Of a DNA stretch of 64,000 bases, positions 8,184 to 15,751 are shown piece after piece. The stretch is from positions 1 through 64,000 of the forward strand of contig CAKZJX010000042.1 in assembly GCA_937120535.1 (NCBI GenBank), in the 5' to 3' direction. The notes below the pieces were generated by a model. That model was not told the DNA's origin. It made no database searches and was given only the letters and a program-made list of their open reading frames with translations. A program made the position numbers and the translations under genes. The DNA is from an uncultured Anaerolineae bacterium. GTDB taxonomy: Bacteria > Chloroflexota > Anaerolineae > Anaerolineales > Villigracilaceae. The number at the start of each line of letters is the position of its first letter. Within the stretch, counting starts at the first letter, position 1.

Positions 8184-9269
8184 ATGGTTACGACCGTTGC
8201 TTCTCCTACCACGGATATTGTCTCTCTGCTGGGCGATAAGGCAGAGTATCTGTTGGGATTCAACACTCCTAAGATCCACAAGGAACGCTTACAGTTGCCG
8301 GGTCCCGATTTTGTCGATCGGGTGTTTGGCCAATCCGATCGCAACAATCGTGTGTTAGCCAATCTGGCTCGCATTTACAACCATGGACGGTTGGCCGGCA
8401 CAGGCTACCTTTCCATCCTACCCGTAGATCAGGGCATCGAACACTCAGGTGGCGCCAGTTTCGCCAAGAACCCTGACTACTTCGATCCGGAGAACATCGT
8501 GCGCTTGGCTATCGAGGGCGGCTGCAATGCAGTGGCTTCCACGTTTGGCGTGTTGGGAATGGTTTCGCGCAAATACGCTCACAAGCTCCCTTTTATCGTC
8601 AAGATCAATCACAATGAGCTGTTGACCTACCCCAACTCGTATCGGCAGATTCTGTTTGGCACCGTCAAGCAGGCCTACGACATGGGTGCAGCGGCTGTCG
8701 GTGCGACGGTCTATTTCGGATCGGACGACGCCCATCGCGAGATCATTGAGATTGCCGAGGCGTTTGCGCTGGCCCACGAGTTGGGCATGGCTACTGTGCT
8801 CTGGGCATATTTGCGCAACCCGGCGTTCAAACGGGATAAGGATTATCACGTTTCGGCCGATCTGACCGGGCAGGCCAATCACCTAGCCGTGACGCTTGAG
8901 GCCGACATTGTCAAGCAGAAGCTGGCCGAGAACAACGGCGGTTATCTGGCCTTGAACATGGATAGCGTCTCATATGGCAAGTTCGACAAGCGCATCTATA
9001 GCGACTTGACCAGCGATCACCCGATCGATCTGTGCCGCTATCAGGTGATCAACTGCTATTCCGGCCGGGTTGGGTTGATCAACAGCGGCGGCCCCTCGGG
9101 GCAGAATGACCTTGCCGAAGCGGTGATGACGGCGGTGATCAACAAACGCGCCGGCGGACAGGGGTTGATCTCTGGTCGCAAGGCGTTCCAGCGCCCGATG
9201 GCCGATGGGATCAAGCTGTTGAACGCCATTCAGGACGTGTATTTAGACCCGAACGTCACGATCGCCTAA
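8184..9269 (+). CDS. fbaB: Class I fructose-bisphosphate aldolase (DhnA/FbaB type)
   Basis: 361 residues from the ATG after AGAAGGAG; an ATG at 8142 lacks a ribosome site. The archaeal/DhnA-type aldolase barrel is seen in [10 protein letters not shown] (79-88), VKINHNE (139-145) and LEADIVKQK (238-246). By comparison with archaeal enzymes, Lys244 is the likely Schiff-base lysine and Asp82 the phosphate-side acid. It cleaves fructose 1,6-bisphosphate to dihydroxyacetone phosphate and glyceraldehyde 3-phosphate in glycolysis or gluconeogenesis. It is monocistronic: own promoter region upstream and a strong terminator 22 nt downstream. Start and family are well supported. Confidence 0.92.
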   Translation: MVTTVASPTTDIVSLLGDKAEYLLGFNTPKIHKERLQLPGPDFVDRVFGQSDRNNRVLANLARIYNHGRLAGTGYLSILPVDQGIEHSGGASFAKNPDYFDPENIVRLAIEGGCNAVASTFGVLGMVSRKYAHKLPFIVKINHNELLTYPNSYRQILFGTVKQAYDMGAAAVGATVYFGSDDAHREIIEIAEAFALAHELGMATVLWAYLRNPAFKRDKDYHVSADLTGQANHLAVTLEADIVKQKLAENNGGYLALNMDSVSYGKFDKRIYSDLTSDHPIDLCRYQVINCYSGRVGLINSGGPSGQNDLAEAVMTAVINKRAGGQGLISGRKAFQRPMADGIKLLNAIQDVYLDPNVTIA

Positions 9270-9291
9270 GAGGCCTTTACTATAAAAAAGC

Positions 9292-9327
9292 GCCCGAAGC
9301 CCTTTTTTGGGCTTCGGGCATTTTTTG
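9292..9327 (+). terminator. Rho-independent terminator of the aldolase gene
   Basis: A perfect 11 bp stem GCCCGAAGCCC / GGGCTTCGGGC (9292-9302 and 9309-9319) with a TTTTTT loop, followed by ATTTTTT. AAAAAA also precedes the stem, so it could work in both directions and also stop transcripts of the chelatase operon that ends at 9417. Confidence 0.92.
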
Positions 9328-9416
9328 GGTTTTGTCCGCGGGGCATGGAAAATAGGCTCGCCCTCTCTCCCTTTTCTGTACGCTATGTTACCCGCCTGCG
9401 GGTCAGCGGCTCTGGA

Positions 9417-10388
9417 TTAGGAGGATCTTGGAGGTGGGTGGATCATCTCTTGCCGGACGGCTTGGTAGAGGTTCTTGGCTTTTAGTTCAGTCAGGGTGTA
9501 GCAAGGAGCTTTGAGGTGATTGGCTAGTTGCTGAGCCAGGCCTTGATCGAAGGCGGCATGTTCCATATTGATGACCACGCTGCGGGTCTTGGTGCCGGCA
9601 ATGAGGTCGGCAAAGCGGTAGGCCTCTTCTTGTGGAGGCAGAGGGCCGATGGAGACATTGCCGGCCCCGTCGGTCAGGACGATCAGCAGGGGTTCGATAT
9701 CGGGGTGCACCAGCCGCTCTTGACGCAGCACGTCGTAGGCCATGAGCAGGCCGGCCGAGAGGGGGGTTTTGCCGCCGATCGGGATGTCGGCCAGGGCGCG
9801 TTGGGCGAGTTGGACCGAGTTGGTGGGCGGCAGGACCAAGGTGGCGCGATCTTTCTGGAAGACGATCAGGCCTACCCGATCGCGACGTTGGTAGGCATCG
9901 GTCAGCAAGGAGAGAATGGCGCCTTTGGTAGCATTCATGCGTTCGGCCACGGCCATGGACCAGGAGGCATCCACGAGGAAGAGCACTAGATTGGCGGTGC
10001 GCTTGACGCGCACTTTGCGCTGGAGATCGCTTTTTTCGATGGCAAAGGCCAGGCGCTTGCGTTTTTCCAGGCGGTGTTTCTGGTAGATGGCTGCGGCGCG
10101 GAAGGTGGCATCGAAGGCAATGTCGTCCAGCTTGCTTTTGGCCGGGCGCGCCTTGATGTAGCGGCCGTGTTTGCGCTCGGTCTTGGTGAGCGAGCGCCGG
10201 CCGGCACGTTGACGGGTTAGCTTATCCAGGGGAGTGTTCAGGCGACGCGGCTGGAAGGTTTCGCCGATGCTGACTTTTTTCCCTCCTTCCCACCAATTGG
10301 CGTTGGCGCTGGCGAATACCTCTTGACGGGTAGGTAGGGGTTGTCCCTGTTCGGGGCCGTGCTCGTTCTCTTCTTCAAGCCTTAAGTT
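9417..10388 (-). CDS. Metallochelatase D-like part (VWA domain), reached by -1 frameshift from the I-like part
   Basis: This frame has no start codon of its own with a ribosome site. It begins in the overlap with the I-like gene and stays open through an acidic Glu/Pro stretch, a Trp-containing NANWWEGG segment, a basic region and a von Willebrand A domain. The VWA shows a MIDAS motif DASWS and a TDGAGN loop. In magnesium and cobalt chelatases this module pairs with the AAA+ I module. A -1 slip at the A9 tract (10387-10395) would give a 689-residue I-D fusion, the usual size of one-gene versions. Alternatives are a sequencing error or an indel; the slippery heptamer and upstream Shine-Dalgarno-like run favour programmed shift. 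No large chelatase subunit is in the window. Confidence 0.8.
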   Translation of the reverse strand, partial: NLRLEEENEHGPEQGQPLPTRQEVFASANANWWEGGKKVSIGETFQPRRLNTPLDKLTRQRAGRRSLTKTERKHGRYIKARPAKSKLDDIAFDATFRAAAIYQKHRLEKRKRLAFAIEKSDLQRKVRVKRTANLVLFLVDASWSMAVAERMNATKGAILSLLTDAYQRRDRVGLIVFQKDRATLVLPPTNSVQLAQRALADIPIGGKTPLSAGLLMAYDVLRQERLVHPDIEPLLIVLTDGAGNVSIGPLPPQEEAYRFADLIAGTKTRSVVINMEHAAFDQGLAQQLANHLKAPCYTLTELKAKNLYQAVRQEMIHPPPRSS

Positions 10389-11485
10389 TTTTTTTCCTGG
10401 GTTTGCCCCTCCCGCTCTTCGGTACGCTGCTCTCCTTCTTCCTCTATCGGCAGAGTTTGGGCAGTCAATTGCTCAATCCGCTCTTGCAGCTGTTCGGTGG
10501 TGATTTCTGTCTGCTGAAAGGGGGTGCGCTTGATGCGGTGAGGCAGAGCCAGTTCGGCGGCCAGGGCAATGTCGCGATCGGTGATGCGGGTGCGCCCTTC
10601 AAAGGCCGCCTGAGCACGGGCTGCTTTCAGGATGACCAGATCGGCTCGATGCCCATCAACGTTCAGGGAGGCGGTCAACGCAGCGATGGACAGCAGATCG
10701 CGTCGGGTGTGGGTGACGTGATCCACCAATTCGCGGGCGCGTTCGATGCGACGAGAGAGCTCCTCTTCCTTTGGTAGCCATTCGCGGCGAAAGGCCTCGG
10801 GATCGCGTTCAAAGGCGATGTTGCGCTCGATGATCAGCACCCGCTCCCGCGGATCGCGAATGCCAACGATGTCCACCGATAGGGCAAAGCGATCTAGAAG
10901 CTGGGGACGCAGTTCGCCTTCTTCGGGGTTCATGGTTCCCACTAGGATGAAGCGCGCCGGGTGGGCAAAGGAGATCCCTTCGCGCTCGACCACATTGACG
11001 CCCATGGCGGCCGAGTCGAGCAAGATATCCACCACGTGGTCGTCGAGCAGGTTGACTTCATCGATGTAGAGCAGGCCACGGTTGGCCGCTGCCAACACGC
11101 CGGGTTCGAAGCGGCGCCGGCCCTCCTGGATGGCTGTTTCGATGTCCAACGTGCCCACCACCCGGTCTTCGGTGGCCGAGACAGGCAGGTTCACGAACGG
11201 AATTTTCTTTATTTGATAAGGAAGGTTTTCGCCTGCAGCAGCATGTTCTTTGCATTCGGTGCACCAGGTGGCCGGCTTGTCGGGATCACAACCGAAGCGA
11301 CAATCAGCAACGACCTTCACACTAGGCAGGAGGGCCGCCAAGGCGCGTGCAGCGGTGGATTTGGCCGTGCCACGCTCACCCCGGATCAGCACTCCGCCGA
11401 TGCGGGTATCTACAGCATTCAGGATAAGCGCACGCTTCATGCGCTCTTGACCAACGATCGCAGTAAACGGATAGATAGGCGGCAT
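10382..11485 (-). CDS. AAA+ metallochelatase I-like subunit (cobalt/magnesium chelatase)
   Basis: 367 residues in the zero frame. AAA+ motifs: Walker A GERGTAKST (36-44), Walker B LLYIDEVNLL (138-147), sensor 1 VGTMNPEE. An insert with CX3C and CX2C (Cys62, 66, 75, 78) may bind zinc; it is typical of one-gene cobaltochelatase-like proteins rather than photosynthetic BchI. The end is Glu/Arg/Gln-rich and stops at TAA just after the A9 tract, whereas the -1 frame continues into the VWA part. The gene may therefore make both an I-like product and an I-D fusion. The start follows GGAGAACCGAATTC, with a TATAAT on the minus strand near 11510. No other bacteriochlorophyll gene is near, so a cobalamin role is more likely. 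Confidence 0.88.
   Translation of the reverse strand: MPPIYPFTAIVGQERMKRALILNAVDTRIGGVLIRGERGTAKSTAARALAALLPSVKVVADCRFGCDPDKPATWCTECKEHAAAGENLPYQIKKIPFVNLPVSATEDRVVGTLDIETAIQEGRRRFEPGVLAAANRGLLYIDEVNLLDDHVVDILLDSAAMGVNVVEREGISFAHPARFILVGTMNPEEGELRPQLLDRFALSVDIVGIRDPRERVLIIERNIAFERDPEAFRREWLPKEEELSRRIERARELVDHVTHTRRDLLSIAALTASLNVDGHRADLVILKAARAQAAFEGRTRITDRDIALAAELALPHRIKRTPFQQTEITTEQLQERIEQLTAQTLPIEEEGEQRTEEREGQTQEKKT
10387..10413 (-). promoter_or_regulatory. Probable programmed -1 ribosomal frameshift signal
   Basis: On the minus strand, A9 at 10395-10387 places the heptamer A AAA AAA exactly in the zero frame, directly before ACT TAA. A Shine-Dalgarno-like GGGAGGGG lies at 10413-10406, 10 nt upstream of the A run, the distance known to stimulate -1 shifting as in dnaX. 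After the slip the reading continues AAC TTA AGG into the VWA frame. Confidence 0.75.
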
Positions 11486-11689
11486 ATGAATTCGGTTCTC
11501 CGTTGGAGATTATAATCCAGCACTTCGAACCTGTATACCGTCTGGACAAGAGCTAAGGTATTTCACAGACTCTAGCTGGGAGCGAGGATGTCGGACGCAA
11601 GAATCGCAGGAGACGGGTGATCGACCTGGGCAGCACACGGACAGGTCGGGCCGGCCGACCGAAGCGCGCCCGAAACGCCAGCAAGGGAA

Positions 11690-11725
11690 GATGGGAGGGA
11701 AGAGGGTTTCCTCTCCCTTCCCATC
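11690..11725. terminator. Long hairpin in the 11486-11803 gap (possible ilvE terminator)
   Basis: Two 16-nt arms (11690-11705 and 11710-11725) pair along their whole length with one G-U and one A-C, around a 4-nt GTTT loop. It lies 79 bp past the ilvE stop and 205 bp before the chelatase start on the minus strand. There is no T-run after it, so a terminator role is uncertain; a processing or leader structure is possible. The rest of this 318 bp gap shows only a TATAAT near 11510 for the chelatase gene, and no match to a cobalamin riboswitch. Confidence 0.45.
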
Positions 11726-11803
11726 TCTATCCCCTAGGTCGGAGAAGCGAGGGAATCCTTTTGGGCGCCAAAAGGAGGATAGACGGGCAAACCCGCGCCG
11801 GGT

Positions 11804-12784
11804 TCAGGAGGAAGCGCCCAGCGAGGCGACAGAGGTCGTCTGGTCGAGCGACGAGGAGAGAGGCGGGTTGACGTAGGCGCACCAGGATTCGTACTGGGGC
11901 AGTTTGCCGCGTACCGCTTGGTAGAAGACGCGCTGAATGGAGCGGGTGATCGGGCCGGTCTTACCACTGCCGATGCGGCGGAAGTCGATCTCACATAGGG
12001 CAATGCATTCTGCCGCCGTGCCGCAGACGAACACCTCATCCGCTGTGTACAGTTGATCGCGCGAGATGGGCCGCTCGTGAACTTCGTATCCCAGGTCGTG
12101 GGCAATGGTGATGATGGCGTCGCGGGTGATCCCTTCGAGCACGGTTACCGTGGGCGGGGTGAAGATGCGTCCATCGCGCACGACGAAGAGGTTTTCTCCG
12201 GTGCACTCGGCTACGTAGCCCTGGGGGTCGAGCATGATCGCTTCGTCGAAGCCCAAGCGGGCCGACTCGGTCTTGGCCAGGGCACTGTTGGCGTAGTTGC
12301 CGGAGATCTTGGCCTTGGTCATCATCACGTTCGGATGATGGCGGGTGAAGGACGAGATGTTGGCTCGCACGCCTTTTTCGAGGGCTTCTTCTCCCAAGTA
12401 GTTGGCCCATTCCCAGACGGCGATGGCCAAGGAGGGTTTACCGTTGTCAATATTCAAGTTCCAGCCCCCACCGTCTAGGTAGATCACTGGCCGAATATAA
12501 CAATCGGCAAATTCGTTGATCCGCACGGTGTCTTTGATCGCTTCAGCGACTTCTTCCCACGTCCAAGGCAGGGTGCGGAAGCCGAGCACTTCGGCTGAGC
12601 GGATCAGGCGCTGGGCGTGCTCTTTGAGGCGGAACACAGCCGGCCCCTTGTCGGTGTTGTAGGACCGAATGCCTTCAAACACCGCTACGCCGTAGTGAAG
12701 AGCGGGGGTGAGAAAATGGATGGTGGCCTTCTCAAAAGGCACGAGCTCCCCGTTCATCCAGATGTATTTTGATTGCATTCCCAT
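11804..12784 (-). CDS. ilvE: Branched-chain amino acid aminotransferase
   Basis: 326 residues of the fold-IV PLP transaminase family. The N-terminal MNGELVPFEKATIHFLTPALHYG, YGVAVFEGIR (31-40) and the lysine motif TKAKISGNYANS (Lys159 as Schiff base) are characteristic. Glu193 in YVAECTGENLF contacts the PLP pyridine. It moves amino groups between Leu/Ile/Val and 2-oxoglutarate, the last step of their synthesis. The start ATG follows GAGGTGTCCT; a second ATG two codons later is possible. The C-terminal 15 residues are a Ser-rich tail. It is preceded by a Leu/Val/Ile-rich leader ORF and a terminator hairpin, so expression is probably controlled by attenuation in response to its own products. 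Confidence 0.95.
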   Translation of the reverse strand: MGMQSKYIWMNGELVPFEKATIHFLTPALHYGVAVFEGIRSYNTDKGPAVFRLKEHAQRLIRSAEVLGFRTLPWTWEEVAEAIKDTVRINEFADCYIRPVIYLDGGGWNLNIDNGKPSLAIAVWEWANYLGEEALEKGVRANISSFTRHHPNVMMTKAKISGNYANSALAKTESARLGFDEAIMLDPQGYVAECTGENLFVVRDGRIFTPPTVTVLEGITRDAIITIAHDLGYEVHERPISRDQLYTADEVFVCGTAAECIALCEIDFRRIGSGKTGPITRSIQRVFYQAVRGKLPQYESWCAYVNPPLSSSLDQTTSVASLGASS

Positions 12785-12806
12785 AGGACACCTCGCAGTA
12801 GGGTAT

Positions 12807-12831
12807 AAAAAAGCCCCGCTTTGGGCGGGGC
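12807..12831 (-). terminator. Attenuator terminator upstream of ilvE
   Basis: Minus-strand stem GCCCCGC / GCGGGGC (12831-12825 and 12819-12813), loop CCAAA, then TTTTTT (12812-12807). It lies between the leader peptide stop and the ilvE start, 22 bp before the ilvE ATG. The strand GGGTTGGGATGGCTG within leader codons 25-29 can pair with CAGCC-G-CCCC-GCCC that includes the 5' arm, giving a competing antiterminator. Confidence 0.8.
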
Positions 12832-12858
12832 GGCTGTCTGTAGGTACATTCGGAGATG

Positions 12859-12960
12859 CTACGCCGATTCCGTCTCAGCCATCCCAACCCGTAGCAGGCC
12901 CTCGAGAATGATGACGAGGACCACCAGGATTGGGACGACTACGAGCAGGGAACCAAACAT
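12859..12960 (-). CDS. Leader peptide rich in Leu, Val and Ile (ilvE attenuation)
   Basis: 33 residues, of which 17 are Leu, Val or Ile (7, 7 and 3). They are concentrated in residues 5-23, which contain VVV, VVLV and II runs, followed by EGLLRVGMAETESA and TAG. It starts 10 nt after a TATAAT box, so the transcript has almost no leader and no ribosome site. Its stop is 28 nt before a terminator hairpin and 75 nt before ilvE. Composition, size and position match ilv leader peptides of enterobacteria and actinobacteria. Stalling at these codons when charged tRNAs are scarce would leave codons 25-29 free to form the antiterminator. The alternative, a small single-pass membrane protein, cannot be excluded from the peptide alone. 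Confidence 0.78.
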   Translation of the reverse strand: MFGSLLVVVPILVVLVIILEGLLRVGMAETESA

Positions 12961-12970
12961 GTTGGGTGTG

Positions 12971-12998
12971 ATTATAGGGAAATCAGGAAAAACGTCAA
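12971..12998 (-). promoter_or_regulatory. Sigma-70 type promoter of leader-ilvE
   Basis: On the minus strand TTGACG (12998-12993), 16 bp spacer, and a perfect TATAAT (12976-12971). The expected start of transcription is about 3-5 nt before the leader peptide ATG at 12960, making the leader peptide effectively leaderless. Confidence 0.85.
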
Positions 12999-13469
12999 GG
13001 GTTATATACGGATGATTCAACAACTGTCGCTGCCGCTGTTTGGCCCATAGCCACATCCCCCGCAGGGAATGTTCGCCACGCATCACTGCCAGCAGCAAGA
13101 TTGCCCACAGGCCGAATCACGGATATTGTCGTTCCTGCCGTCCACGCGGGTCCGGAATGGTCTTGAGCGCTTTTGAAGCACACTTGTTATCATCGCTTGG
13201 CTTCCGGAAATGATGCTTTTGAATAAGTGTGCCATAAAGTGAGATCTTTGAAAATACCTGGCCACAGAGTCGCCGCACCGCTTAGCCAGATCAAAGGCCA
13301 TCCCTCCCCAGCACCCATGCAGCGGGGAAGGCGCGGTCCTCTATCTGGGCCGGCCAGGAACCTTGAGCCAACCCTAGCCCAACAATACCGTTGGCCGGTT
13401 TGCATCTCGACCAAGGCGTTCGAGCTCTCTTCCTACTGCGGAGAGAAAAACGCCCTAGGAACTCGCCCT
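12999..13469. other. Non-coding gap between ilvE promoter and SDR gene
   Basis: No ORF here has a plausible start site, family motif or codon pattern. The only structure noted is an inverted repeat GCACACTT (13178-13185) and AAGTGTGC (13225-13232), with a GCTTTTGAA direct repeat beside each arm. It may be the remnant of a lost gene or insertion. Confidence 0.5.
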
Positions 13470-14501
13470 CTATAGCGGTAACTGTTCTGCGGTCCCGTAG
13501 CGTTTACGGATCTCCGGCAGGAAATACTCCTCGAAGAAACGATCCACATCATAGTCCGGCCGCCAGCCCCAATCGCGGCGAGCGCGCTCGTCGTCCACGT
13601 CTTCCGGCCAAGAGTCCACGATCCCTTGGCGACGCAGATTGGGCTCAAAGGTAATCTTCGCCCCGGGGAAGGCTCTCAAGGCGCGGTCGCGAAACTCGCC
13701 AGCAGTAATCGAAAACGCCGTGACGTTATAAACCCGTCGACTGAGCCGTTCGCTCGGGGCGTCGGTCAGCATCAGCAAACACTTGATGGCGTCGGGCATG
13801 GCCATGAATGAGATCTTCGTGTCCTCGCGGACAAAACAGGCATAGGGCTTGCCCTGCGCCGCTGCGTGCAGCATCTCTGGACCATAATCGCTGGTGCCGC
13901 CGCTGGGCACCGTGTAGGCCGAGATCAGGCCAGGGAAGCGCACAGCGCGGAAATCCAACATCACTGGCGGATTGGGGTCGAGATGACGTTGACCGTAGTA
14001 GCGGCTGTAATAAATGCCTAAGTGCTCGCAGTATAGCTTATTGCAGCCGTACATCGTATGGGGCGTGTTCCACTCCTCTTCCTTTACCCGTCCTACCCGA
14101 CGCTTGGTCTCCAGATCGGGCATGCCGTACACGGCAATCGAGCTTGGGAAGATCACCTTGACCGACTTTCGATACTTCTCCGAGCGATAGGCGGCCAACA
14201 TTAACAACTGCATGGTCCCTTCGACGTTGATGCGATGGGCCTCCTCGGTCGCCACCTCCGCTTTTGAGGAGAGCGAAGCGGCCAAGTGATAGATAATGTC
14301 AAAGTCGTAGTCATAGAACTGCTTGATGCGATAGACCAAGTCGCCTTGTACGTGCTCGACTGAAAGGGAGCGGATCGAGTCGGGAAGAGGAGCCAAGTCG
14401 GCAGTCACAATCCGATAGCCGTCGCGGGCGGCCAAAGCTTGCGTGAGCGCCTGTCCGATCTCGCCACATGCCCCCGTTATCAGAACAGATCGTTCAGCCA
14501 T
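13470..14501 (-). CDS. NAD-dependent epimerase/dehydratase-type SDR, probably L-threonine 3-dehydrogenase-like
   Basis: 343 residues from the ATG after AGGAGAG. Rossmann motif LITGACGEIG at 7-16; catalytic Ser121 in PSSIAVYG and YGCNK with Tyr151 and Lys155. The downstream FRAVRFPGLIS segment and a TSDYGPEMLHAA motif resemble the short-chain L-threonine dehydrogenase subgroup, which oxidises threonine to 2-amino-3-ketobutyrate. A nucleotide-sugar epimerase is the main alternative, since the fold is shared. It is a single minus-strand gene, divergent from the lipoprotein gene. Confidence is high for the extended SDR fold and moderate for the substrate. Confidence 0.75.
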   Translation of the reverse strand: MAERSVLITGACGEIGQALTQALAARDGYRIVTADLAPLPDSIRSLSVEHVQGDLVYRIKQFYDYDFDIIYHLAASLSSKAEVATEEAHRINVEGTMQLLMLAAYRSEKYRKSVKVIFPSSIAVYGMPDLETKRRVGRVKEEEWNTPHTMYGCNKLYCEHLGIYYSRYYGQRHLDPNPPVMLDFRAVRFPGLISAYTVPSGGTSDYGPEMLHAAAQGKPYACFVREDTKISFMAMPDAIKCLLMLTDAPSERLSRRVYNVTAFSITAGEFRDRALRAFPGAKITFEPNLRRQGIVDSWPEDVDDERARRDWGWRPDYDVDRFFEEYFLPEIRKRYGTAEQLPL

Positions 14502-14668
14502 GGAAACTCTCCTAGAAAGGGATAGCGCGAGAAGCGCTACCTTATTGTACAATACCTGACGTGATTCGACAGCCCATGTTCCTGCCAAGATTCTCCACCT
14601 CACCCCGCCTTAGATTCCCTTCGGATCGCAGGCTAACCCTAGCAGAGGCCTTTGGCAGCCTAGGAGGC

Positions 14669-15430
14669 ATGCGGCTTGTCTTATTCGTGGGACTGCTTTT
14701 GTCCTCCTGCACCCTGATCGAACGTCCTGCACTCGGGACAGCCACGCCCTCCTTGCCAACGGCCACGGCGATTCCCTCTCCGACCCCGATCTGGTTTCCC
14801 CCCACCGAAACGCCCACTCCTTCGCCGCAACGCCTGCCCACCGCAACCCCCGACATGCTGCCCGGCCTCGGCCCGATCCTGTTCCGCGACGATTTCACCG
14901 ATCCCACGACCTGGCCCGATGCCCCGACCGACGACTTTCAGAATGGCCGCCTGATCCTCACGGCTCCGGCCGGCGCATACCAGATTCGCCTGCATCGTCA
15001 TCGCTCGCTGAGTGATTTCTACGCCGAAGTGCAGATTCAGATCAATCTCTGTCGGCCGGGCGGCGAATATGGGCTGCTGGTGCGTGCCGATTCGGCTTCT
15101 TACTATCGCCTCAGCCTGAACTGCAGCGGCGAGCTGCGAGCCGATCGTGTGCTTCAGGGCAAGCGCTTGGTGCTCCAACCGTCCAGAATAAGCGTCAATG
15201 CGCCGCGCGGCGCGCCGGCCCGAGTGCAGGTTGCGGTGTGGGCCGTGGGTCGGCAGATGCGCTTCTTCCTGAACAGCCATTACCAGTTTACCGTGGACGA
15301 TCCGGTCCTTTCCAGCGGTGGATTGGGATTCTTCGTACGTGCCGGCCCCGACTTCCCGATCGCCGTAGCGGTTTCCGATCTGGTAGTGCGCCGCGTCCTA
15401 GCCAACCCCCTGCCCACCAAGCAACCCTGA
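14669..15430 (+). CDS. Lipoprotein with Thr/Pro linker and LamG/jelly-roll-like domain
   Basis: 253 residues if started at MRLVLF, which gives a clean lipoprotein signal with lipobox LLSSC. The AGGAGG directly before this ATG is only 1 nt away, so an upstream start (14561, adding 36 mostly basic residues) cannot be ruled out. After the signal comes a Thr/Pro-rich linker of about 50 residues. A domain beginning FRDDFTDPTTW follows, with GEYGLLVRADSASYYRLSL and a closing GGLGFFVRAG. That is the pattern of concanavalin-like (DUF1080/LamG) sandwich domains that bind carbohydrate or act as spacers. It would be anchored outside the membrane. Function unknown. Confidence 0.75.
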   Translation: MRLVLFVGLLLSSCTLIERPALGTATPSLPTATAIPSPTPIWFPPTETPTPSPQRLPTATPDMLPGLGPILFRDDFTDPTTWPDAPTDDFQNGRLILTAPAGAYQIRLHRHRSLSDFYAEVQIQINLCRPGGEYGLLVRADSASYYRLSLNCSGELRADRVLQGKRLVLQPSRISVNAPRGAPARVQVAVWAVGRQMRFFLNSHYQFTVDDPVLSSGGLGFFVRAGPDFPIAVAVSDLVVRRVLANPLPTKQP

Positions 15431-15590
15431 AGGACTGAGCTGCGAAGGGTGGCGAGGATACATTATGGCGTCTGCCGTGGGCCGGCCACCAAAACATATC
15501 ATTGCTGCCTACTCTGATTGAGAAGTAGAACAATTGCAGCAAAAACAGCTATCCATTTGGCGTCAGTCTCGTGTATAATAGAAGCACCCC

Positions 15591-15664
15591 GGGCGCTTAG
15601 CTCAGTTGGTCAGAGCGTCTCGTTTACACCGAGAAGGTCGGGGGTTCAAGTCCCTCAGCGCCCA
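15591..15664 (+). tRNA. tRNA-Val (anticodon TAC)
   Basis: 74 nt cloverleaf. Acceptor GGGCGCT (15591-15597) pairs with AGCGCCC (15657-15663), followed by discriminator A. Anticodon stem TCTCG/CGAGA encloses loop TTTACAC with anticodon TAC. The T arm carries GGTTCAAGT. CCA is not encoded. A TATAAT lies at 15574-15579, and a T6 run after the gene may end transcription. Confidence 0.97.
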
Positions 15665-15751
15665 CTGGGGTTTGTTTTTTAACCTGGTGTGGGTAGCGCC
15701 CGATGGCTAAGATGGCTTGCGCAGCGAGTTCCGGCTCTGCTCCTCGATCGG

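Noticed and set aside
9417-11485. Chelatase as evidence for bacteriochlorophyll synthesis
   Set aside because: The Cys-containing I/D type is also found with cobalt chelation, and no other bch gene or reaction-centre gene is in the window.
11486-11803. Cobalamin riboswitch before the chelatase gene
   Set aside because: No B12-box-like or conserved core sequence seen on the minus strand; only a hairpin and a -10 box.
12859-13098. 79-residue version of the ilvE leader ORF
   Set aside because: Its upstream start lies beyond the near-consensus promoter; the 33-residue version fits the predicted transcript.
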